From assembly GCA_022822305.1 (NCBI GenBank), contig JAJEBY010000008.1, positions 1 to 40,209 of the forward strand: a stretch of DNA of 40,209 bases. Reading direction: 5' to 3'. The DNA is from Anaerolineae bacterium (GTDB taxonomy: Bacteria; Chloroflexota; Anaerolineae; Aggregatilineales; Phototrophicaceae). Shown piece by piece: positions 34,836 to 40,209 of this stretch (position 1 is the first letter of the stretch; every line of letters starts with the position of its first letter). Below the pieces are notes generated by a model. It was not told the DNA's origin. It saw only the letters and a program-made list of their open reading frames with translations, and did not search any database. The translations under genes and the position numbers were made by a program.

Positions 34836-35192
34836 ATGGCAATTGCGGTGAGATGGGACGGCCAAGGGAAAGCTTTCATCGAATTTCGCATCAGCGATCC
34901 TTGGACAGTTGAGGAGTTTCTCTCGGCGCGCATGACCTGTTACAAGCTGATTCATTCAGTTGACTATCTCGTGCCGCTTCTGATGGATTTCCGCGAATCG
35001 ACGAGCGCGCCGCGCGGCATGTTGCGCCAATTCATCGCAATTCACCGCACACCGCATCCGCGTCAGGGTCATATCCACATCCTGGGTCGACATCCCCTGC
35101 TGGAACGGCTTGGCAAGCATATTGTCGAAGGCGTTGTTGATCCCGGCAAATCGGTGATTTTTGTCGATTCGGAAGACGATTTGGTCTTCTGA
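34836..35192 (+). CDS. uncharacterised SpoIIAA/STAS-like protein
   Basis: The 118-residue protein begins MAIAVRWDGQGKAFIEFRIS and continues PWTVEEFLSARMTC, VDYLVPLLMDFRES, a helix after SAPRGML, and IHILGRHPLLERL before VIFVDSEDDLV. The order of strands and helices suggests a STAS-like alpha/beta fold, resembling a family of unknown function common in Chloroflexota. No phosphorylatable Ser motif is evident. No strong ribosome binding site; it stands alone. Confidence 0.6.
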   Translation: MAIAVRWDGQGKAFIEFRISDPWTVEEFLSARMTCYKLIHSVDYLVPLLMDFRESTSAPRGMLRQFIAIHRTPHPRQGHIHILGRHPLLERLGKHIVEGVVDPGKSVIFVDSEDDLVF

Positions 35193-35362
35193 CCACCCGC
35201 GCTCTAATTCCGCAATCTTTTGAATGCCCCTCAAATCCAGCCGCTCGCGCGAGCGCTGCGCGCAGCTCATGTATGTATGGTTTCGCGCAAGATTCAGAGT
35301 GTCCGCGCCTGGCGTTTCGATTATGATGGGCGCATCGATATCGAGACTGTGAGGAGCGGGAT

Positions 35363-36220
35363 ATGCCCGGCGACGCTCGGACCTGCAGCCACGCGGAACT
35401 GATCACAAGAGTCTGCGCCTATTTGCGGGAGGTTCATCCGAAGCCTATCGGTCTGCGGGAATTGGGCGACCGTTTTCACGTTAGTCCCTATCATCTACAG
35501 CGGCTGTTCAAGGGCGCGACCGGCGTATCCCCGCGCCAATACGCGGCCAACTTGCGCATGGAAGATTTCAAGGCGCGCGTACGAGACGGCGACGACATCA
35601 CTGACGCCATTTACTCCGCCGGTTACGGTTCCTCCAGCCGGCTCTATGAACGCAGCGACGAGCAGCTGGGCATGACGCCGTCCGCATACAAGAAACGAGG
35701 GCAGGGCATGACCATCTTCTTCAGCGTTGTGCCCTGCGTGTTGGGCCAGCTCTTGGTTGGCGTGACCGAGCGCGGCCTCTGCAAGCTCAGCCTGGGTGAC
35801 GATTCCGCCGAGCTGATCGCTGATTTCGATGCTGAATTCGCCCGCGCCGAGCGCATCCGCGATGACGAGGGCGTCGGCTATTGGGTGGAGAAGATCATCG
35901 CCTACCTTGAGGGCTGGCACCCGCATCTCGATCTGCCGCTGGACCTGCGCGCGACGGCGTTTCAGCTCAAAGTGTGGCAGCAGCTGCAAGCGATTCCGGT
36001 CGGGGAGACGCGCAGTTATAGCGAAATCGCCCAAGCCATCGGTCAGCCGACGGCCAGCCGCGCAGTGGCCAATGCCTGCGCCGCCAATCCGGTCGCGCTG
36101 GTCATCCCCTGCCATCGCATCATCCGGATGGACAAGCGCCTGGGCGGCTATCGCTGGGGCATTGAACGCAAGCGAGCCTTGCTGGATCGCGAACGCGCCT
36201 ACAAGGATAGCGCTGATTAG
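35363..36220 (+). CDS. AraC-type regulator fused to O6-alkylguanine-DNA alkyltransferase (Ada-like, lacking the Zn domain)
   Basis: The 285-residue protein has an AraC-type DNA-binding domain (about 10-112: LRELGDRFHVSPYHLQRLFK) followed by an alkyltransferase domain with the acceptor Cys250 in IPCHRII and the helix-turn-helix region RSYSEIAQAIGQPTASRAVANA. It directly reverses O6-alkylguanine damage. Unlike E. coli Ada, the N-terminal zinc/phosphotriester domain is absent: GAGGAG stands 8 nt before ATG 35363, and no such domain is encoded upstream in any frame. How it would sense damage as a regulator is therefore unclear. Confidence 0.88.
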   Translation: MPGDARTCSHAELITRVCAYLREVHPKPIGLRELGDRFHVSPYHLQRLFKGATGVSPRQYAANLRMEDFKARVRDGDDITDAIYSAGYGSSSRLYERSDEQLGMTPSAYKKRGQGMTIFFSVVPCVLGQLLVGVTERGLCKLSLGDDSAELIADFDAEFARAERIRDDEGVGYWVEKIIAYLEGWHPHLDLPLDLRATAFQLKVWQQLQAIPVGETRSYSEIAQAIGQPTASRAVANACAANPVALVIPCHRIIRMDKRLGGYRWGIERKRALLDRERAYKDSAD

Positions 36221-36321
36221 ACGCTGGGCGTGAAGACGGCTCTCGGCGCGCGAGCGTCCGGGCGCGCCCTACGCTTGGCTCACGCTTCACTCCGGATTTG
36301 CTGTACACATGGTCTGCAATC

Positions 36322-36345
36322 TTGTAACATTATTATTGGTTACAA
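36322..36345. promoter_or_regulatory. 7-10-7 inverted repeat before the queuosine transporter genes
   Basis: TTGTAAC and GTTACAA form a perfect dyad with a 10-bp A+T-rich spacer, about 100 bp before ATG 36449. It could be an operator. No preQ1 riboswitch pattern is seen in 36221-36448. Confidence 0.4.
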
Positions 36346-36448
36346 TGTCGCTCGGCGGCGGCGAACAGGTCGGCAGCGCTCAGACATAGTTGCATATTCG
36401 CTTCTTGCATGAGCAATGAGGCCAAACAATTGAGACTTGGAGGGGAAA

Positions 36449-37126
36449 ATGTCCATCCGAAACCTGCATATCTTGATTCTTGTCAGTGTCGGTTATGTGG
36501 CGGCGCAAATGGTCGCCGATATATCCAACCTGCGAGATTTGACGCTCTTCGGTTATAGCGTCAGCGCCTTTTCCATCGCCTACCCGCTGACCTTCACACT
36601 ACGAGATATGGCGCACAAACTGGCGGGCGCGGCGGTCGCGCGGACGCTGATCATAACCGCCGCCGTCGTCTACCTGATTGTGCAAGCCTTCTTCTCGATC
36701 ATTTCGGGCCTGCCGCCGGAAATGACGCCGGAAGAAAGCGTCGCGCTGGGGCAGATGTTAACGCCGGAATTGCGCCTGCTGATGGCCGCGGTTGTGGCGT
36801 CGGTGGTTTCGCAATTGGTCGATACCGAGATCTACACGCGTTGGGTGAATCGCTTCGGTGGCGAGCGCCAGTGGGGACGGGTGCTGCTCAGCAACGTCAT
36901 CGGCATCCCGCTTGACCGGGTGCTATTCCTGCTGCTTGCGTTCGCGGGCGGCATGACCACAGAAGAGCTTTGGCTAGCGTTCATCGGCACGACGATCGTG
37001 CGGCTGGTCTTCGGCATCATCACGATTCCGGGCATCTATCTGGTCGAGGAACATTCCGAAGACTGGGTACATATTACGGAGATCCGTCATACCGATCCGC
37101 CGTCGTTCGCCCGCGGCAAGAAGTAG
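36449..37126 (+). CDS. queuosine precursor transporter (VUT/YhhQ family), copy 1
   Basis: The 225-residue membrane protein has about six spans and the family features YPLTFTLRDMAHKLAG, the buried acidic segment SQLVDTEIYTRW, and LLSNVIGIPLDRVLF. VUT/YhhQ proteins import preQ0/preQ1 or queuine for tRNA queuosine synthesis. GGAGGGG precedes ATG 36449, which I prefer to a TTG four codons earlier. A paralogue follows 83 bp downstream, in the same direction. No tgt or que synthesis genes are in the window. Confidence 0.87.
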   Translation: MSIRNLHILILVSVGYVAAQMVADISNLRDLTLFGYSVSAFSIAYPLTFTLRDMAHKLAGAAVARTLIITAAVVYLIVQAFFSIISGLPPEMTPEESVALGQMLTPELRLLMAAVVASVVSQLVDTEIYTRWVNRFGGERQWGRVLLSNVIGIPLDRVLFLLLAFAGGMTTEELWLAFIGTTIVRLVFGIITIPGIYLVEEHSEDWVHITEIRHTDPPSFARGKK

Positions 37127-37209
37127 ACCGGGGCAGTTCGCTGCTTGTTCGAGTTGAAATAGATTGATGCTGCAGTTTCGTCAAAACAGACTGCATCCGA
37201 AAGGTTAAT

Positions 37210-37839
37210 ATGAGCAGCCGTTCCATCCATGTACTCGTGCTCGTCTCCGTCCTTTATGTGGCGGCGCAGATGCTGGCCGATATCACCGCGCTGCGCATCT
37301 TGTCCATCGCCGGGCTCAGCATCAGCGGCGGGACGCTAATCTATCCCATCACTTTCACCTTGCGCGATTTGGTGCATAAAGTCTCCAGCGCCAGCGTCGC
37401 TCGCCTGCTGATTTTTGCTTCGGCGGGGATCAATTTGTTCATGGCGCTGCTGTTTTGGCTGGTAGCGGAGTTGCCGGCGGATCTGACCGTGGGCGAGCAA
37501 GTCGAATTCGGCCTGGTGCTGGCGCCGGTGTTCCGCATCGCCATCGCTTCGATCATCGCCGAGGTCGTCTCCGAGCTGATCGATACCGAGATGTACGAGC
37601 TCTGGGTGCGGCGATTCGCTCAGCGCTGGCAATGGGGCCGGGTGCTGGCCAGCAACGCCGTCAGCGTGCCGGTCGATAGCGCGCTATTTGTGGTCTTGGC
37701 GTTCTGGGGCGTGCTGCCGACTGCGGTGATGGCGGGATTGTTCATGTCGAATATCCTGGTCAAGTTCGCCGTGACCTTGGTGTCGATTCCTGGCATTTAC
37801 CTGGTCAAGGAGCAGCGATTGGAGTTCGAGCCGGGCTGA
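37210..37839 (+). CDS. queuosine precursor transporter (VUT/YhhQ family), copy 2
   Basis: The 209-residue paralogue of the preceding gene keeps YPITFTLRDLVHKVSS, SELIDTEMYELW and LASNAVSVPVDSALF, with a shorter C-terminus. AAAGG lies about 8 nt before the ATG. The pair arose by tandem duplication but has diverged widely. The buried Asp-Thr-Glu is conserved in both, so both are probably functional. They may differ in substrate (preQ0, preQ1, queuine) or work as a heterodimer. Confidence 0.86.
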   Translation: MSSRSIHVLVLVSVLYVAAQMLADITALRILSIAGLSISGGTLIYPITFTLRDLVHKVSSASVARLLIFASAGINLFMALLFWLVAELPADLTVGEQVEFGLVLAPVFRIAIASIIAEVVSELIDTEMYELWVRRFAQRWQWGRVLASNAVSVPVDSALFVVLAFWGVLPTAVMAGLFMSNILVKFAVTLVSIPGIYLVKEQRLEFEPG

Positions 37840-37867
37840 TTGACTTGAACATCTGATGCGTCTTCGT

Positions 37868-37993
37868 TATTCGCGGTATTGCGGGCGACTCACAGAGTCG
37901 CCCCTACGACATTCGCGGTATTGCGGGCGTCTCAGCGAGACGCCCCTACGATATTCGCGGAATTGCGGGCGACCGGACAGGTCGCCCCTACAG
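37868..37993 (-). repeat. family B palindrome array, three units of 44 bp
   Basis: Three units share the spacer ATTCGCGGTATTGC and the frame GGGCG..CGCCCCTACGA. Inner stems differ but all pair: GACTC/GAGTC, GTCTC/GAGAC and GACC/GGTC. The array is read in its GTAGGGGCG orientation on the minus strand, just downstream of the flavin monooxygenase gene and convergent with the transporter gene. Confidence 0.85.
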
Positions 37994-38033
37994 TTTTCCT
38001 TATGTGGTTAAACCGGCAAAGGAATCAGCGGTC

Positions 38034-39245
38034 TCACACCGCAACCGCCGCGAACACCCGCTGCGAAAGCTGCTCGGTGATCTGCTCGGCGGCGATGGCG
38101 GCTTCAATCTCCATGTTGTAGAAGGCGCCGCGGCCTTTGTAGAACACGCCCACCAGATACAATCCCGGATGCCCCAGCACTTGCCGGCCGTTGGGATGCC
38201 CGCTGACATCGCGCAGGGGCCAGCCGCGCACGCCGTTGGGTCCGATATCCCAATCGCAGCCCGAATCGGGATAGTAGGCGGCGGTGCTGAATTGCATCTC
38301 GATATCGAGGTATTGATGCAGCACGGGCAGGAAGCCAGTGGCCATGATAACCAGATCCAACTCCAGATACCCCCCATCGGCCAGGTGGACGCCCGCCGCG
38401 TCGAATCGAAGGGGATGCCGCACAGGCACGACTTGACCTTCGCGCAGGGCGTTGAGCAATTCCGGTCCGCGATAACCGACGGCGCTGCCGGATTGCGCCG
38501 GGGCTTCCCAAACGCCGAAGTCTTCCAGGTTGTATTTGAGGGCGCTGATATGCCCCATGAGGCTCTCGCAGAGCTGCCGCGGCAGTCGTTCGCTGATCAG
38601 CATCCAGCCGTGGCGATTGACGCCATAGGGATAGCGCGGGCGCAGATCGACGCCGGTGCGAATCGAGAGATAGGCGCAACCATCGGCCGCCGCTTGCCCC
38701 GCCGCCACAGCGATATCGGTGCCGCTGGGTCCGTTGCCGACGACCAACACGCGCTTGCCCTCGACCTGATGGGGGAAGCGGTAATCGCGCGAGTGGATGA
38801 TCTGGCCCTGGAAGCAATCCATGCCCTCGATCTCGGGCAATACCGGATTGTCGAAGACGCCGGTGGCGGGGATCACGGCGCGATAACGCTCGCTGCCTTG
38901 GCTGGTTTCCACCTGCCAGCCGCCATCGCCGTCAGCCGCGACGCGGTAGACTTCAATGCCGTATTCGATCGGCAACTCTTGCTCGGCCACCCATTGTGTA
39001 AGGTGCCGGTGATACTGGGGCGCGGTGGGGAACATGCCCCAATGCAGCGGGAACTTGCGCCCGGGCAGGTGACTGTAGAAGCGCGAGGTATTCAGCCGCA
39101 GCGAGGGATAGAGGCTGCTCCAGGTGGGCGCCAGCTTGTGCGTGCGTTCGATAATGCGGTATTCGATGCCGGCTTGTTGCAGCGCGTAGGCGGCGTTGAT
39201 GCCGGCGGGACCCGCCCCGATCACCAGCACATCTGCGCTCGGCAT
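38034..39245 (-). CDS. flavin-containing monooxygenase-like FAD/NAD(P)H protein
   Basis: The 403-residue protein has an FAD Rossmann motif GAGPAG (10-15), the monooxygenase fingerprint F145-x-G-xxx-H-xxx-Y in FQGQIIHSRDY, and the NADPH motif GNGPSG (170-175). The IMATGFLP segment is the usual ATG motif. FMO/Baeyer-Villiger enzymes insert oxygen into S, N or ketone substrates; here the substrate is unknown. Its ATG overlaps the stop of the TIR gene (TAATG) with GGAGGG in the TIR coding end, so translation is coupled. A B-family array follows. Confidence 0.85.
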   Translation of the reverse strand: MPSADVLVIGAGPAGINAAYALQQAGIEYRIIERTHKLAPTWSSLYPSLRLNTSRFYSHLPGRKFPLHWGMFPTAPQYHRHLTQWVAEQELPIEYGIEVYRVAADGDGGWQVETSQGSERYRAVIPATGVFDNPVLPEIEGMDCFQGQIIHSRDYRFPHQVEGKRVLVVGNGPSGTDIAVAAGQAAADGCAYLSIRTGVDLRPRYPYGVNRHGWMLISERLPRQLCESLMGHISALKYNLEDFGVWEAPAQSGSAVGYRGPELLNALREGQVVPVRHPLRFDAAGVHLADGGYLELDLVIMATGFLPVLHQYLDIEMQFSTAAYYPDSGCDWDIGPNGVRGWPLRDVSGHPNGRQVLGHPGLYLVGVFYKGRGAFYNMEIEAAIAAEQITEQLSQRVFAAVAV

Positions 39246-39871
39246 TATCCCTCCGCAAGTCTGGGCAGCGCTGTCGCCGTGCCGCGGACATAGTAGTATA
39301 GGCGCGTGGGCGCGGCTTCCAGCGTGGCGTCGAATGCTAGCGCATCTTGGGTGGTGCGCGGCCGCACATATTCAAGCGTCTCGCCGATCAAGCCGTCGAT
39401 CCATTGCGCCTGAAAGGTGGCTTCTTCGTTGTATTCCGCGACCGGGAATCCGACAATGCCCAGCGCCATGCTAATGACGGCGGCGCTGAACATGACCAGC
39501 GCGATGGCGCCGATGACGATGGCCGCGCGGCGATTGGCCCGGCGGATGTCTCCGCCCGTCATCGTCAGCTGCGACAGACGCCGCAGCAGGCTCTCGCGCC
39601 TGTATCCTCCGACAAAGTTCAGCGGTCTCTCATGCTCCAGCGCCGGCGGCAGCGGGACGTTCTCCGCCAAAATCGGCAGCAGCGGGATGCCCTTGGCGCG
39701 CGCGTCCGCGATCTCGGCTTGTACATAGGCATCGGCGTTGGCATCGGCCGAGACCAGCACGATCAAGACGGGGGGCGAAGTGTGGAAAGCATCGGTCAAT
39801 TCGTCGCGGATGCGCTCGGCGAGCTGGGTTTGGGCGGCGGCGTAGGTGATGCGGATCATGCGCTGGCTCAC
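39245..39871 (-). CDS. TIR-like domain protein with C-terminal membrane anchor
   Basis: The 208-residue protein has a TIR-like fold at about 5-105: IRITYAAAQTQLAERIRDEL, VLIVLVSADANADAYVQAEI (Glu53 in the place of the NADase Glu), and GIPLLPILAENVPLPP. One membrane span (about 117-140) and a short outer domain follow. TIR domains cleave NAD+ or act as scaffolds; the surrounding pattern is degenerate, so activity is uncertain. The GTG start at 39869-39871 or ATG four codons later are both possible. The stop overlaps the FMO start codon. Confidence 0.72.
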   Translation of the reverse strand: MSQRMIRITYAAAQTQLAERIRDELTDAFHTSPPVLIVLVSADANADAYVQAEIADARAKGIPLLPILAENVPLPPALEHERPLNFVGGYRRESLLRRLSQLTMTGGDIRRANRRAAIVIGAIALVMFSAAVISMALGIVGFPVAEYNEEATFQAQWIDGLIGETLEYVRPRTTQDALAFDATLEAAPTRLYYYVRGTATALPRLAEG

Positions 39872-40041
39872 ACTCGCGCTTGTGAAAAATGGTACAACCT
39901 ATTGTCGCATAAGCGAGACGGCTGTTCCAGTCTGTTTTGTTTACGCGCCAGGTTCATTCGACGGCGGAGCGCGTAGGGACGGGTCGGCGGGTTGGCTGCG
40001 CGTGATAACGGGTACGAGTACTCTATAGGTCGATCGCATTA

Positions 40042-40068
40042 TCAACCCCTCCCCCCAACCCCCCTCCC
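40042..40068 (-). repeat. family A G-rich repeat, interrupted by IS
   Basis: On the minus strand GGGGAGGGGGGTTGGGGG then AGGGGTTGAT, a family A variant. The IS end begins 2-3 bp further on, as at the left edge. Confidence 0.6.
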
Positions 40069-40070
40069 CA

Positions 40071-40209
40071 TGAACTTGCCCCGATTTTGTGGACAGTAAA
40101 CTTGTCCAATACAATCAGGTGAGGAAGGCAGGTAGGAGTCGATGATGAAGTATCCGGACGAATTGAAGCGAGAGGCGCTTAATCTGGCGGCCAAGCCCGG
40201 CATGACCGT
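40071..40209 (+). mobile_element. IS3-family insertion sequence, left end (partial)
   Basis: Exact inverted copy of 1-139. It begins TGAACTTGCCCCGATTTTG and runs into orfA, which is cut by the window edge. A GGAG motif precedes the orfA start. Confidence 0.8.
40142..40209 (+). CDS. IS3-family transposase OrfA, N-terminal fragment
   Basis: Identical to the fragment at 1-68: MMKYPDELKREALNL then AAKPGMT, cut at the window edge. Confidence 0.75.
   Translation, partial: MMKYPDELKREALNLAAKPGMT

Noticed and set aside
36221..36448. preQ1 riboswitch before the queuosine transporter genes
   Set aside because: I could not find the short preQ1-I hairpin with A-rich tail or a preQ1-II pattern; only a DNA-type dyad is present.
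37868..37993. CRISPR array
   Set aside because: The 44-bp period looks CRISPR-like, but the variable part is a self-pairing stem and not a unique spacer, only three units are present, and no cas genes are near.

Overview
The window is a bacterial contig of about 58-60% G+C by eye, bounded at both ends by the same 141-bp sequence in inverted orientation. That sequence is the left end of an IS3-family insertion sequence, so the contig probably stops where an assembler met a multicopy IS. Gene content and the abundant GTAGGGGCG palindromes resemble uncultured Chloroflexota (Anaerolineae-like). The taxonomic call is an inference: no ribosomal gene is present.

Layout. 1-6500: IS end, two tandem branched-chain-amino-acid-type binding proteins without permeases, thpR-like phosphodiesterase, an MFS exporter. 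6500-13340: HpcH/HpaI aldolase, phosphofructokinase, a truncated Uma2 gene, a TrmH-type methyltransferase, an EEP-fold hydrolase, an isochorismatase-like hydrolase and a cysteine synthase with a terminator hairpin in its leader. 13750-18360: metallophosphoesterase, a membrane protein plus GT39-like glycosyltransferase pair, a TPR protein. 18380-21130: a RelE-like toxin-antitoxin module, a DUF262-DUF1524 (GmrSD-like) nuclease and a selenocysteine tRNA gene. 21275-25900: DUF1330, HAD hydrolase, membrane TPR protein, xylose-isomerase-like TIM barrel, GT2 glycosyltransferase and a duplicated 3' fragment of it. 26014-30905: a peptide ABC transporter (binding protein, DppB, RDD-DppC fusion) interrupted by a REP-associated tyrosine transposase (RAYT). 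31012-34539: an MmeI-like restriction-modification enzyme followed 12 bp later by an AhpD-like selenoprotein gene with an in-frame TGA. 34836-39871: SpoIIAA-like protein, AraC-MGMT fusion, two tandem queuosine-precursor transporters, and a translationally coupled TIR-membrane protein / flavin monooxygenase pair.

Two things tie the window together. First, the selenocysteine tRNA (20992-21087) and the UGA-containing AhpD-like gene (33946-34539) are two parts of one selenoprotein system; a 7-bp hairpin just after the UGA fits a bacterial SECIS element. Second, intergenic space is filled by two palindromic repeat families. Family B has a constant GTAGGGGCG...CGCCC frame and an inner stem that changes with compensation, often in arrays of 42-45 bp period. 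Family A is a hairpin followed by GGGGCCGGGGGGTGGGG. The RAYT is flanked by family B units in opposite orientations, so it is the natural candidate for spreading them.

Most genes are monocistronic or in pairs, many convergent. Likely co-transcribed sets are DUF1330-HAD, GT39-membrane protein, antitoxin-toxin, DppB-DppC, MmeI-selenoprotein and TIR-FMO.
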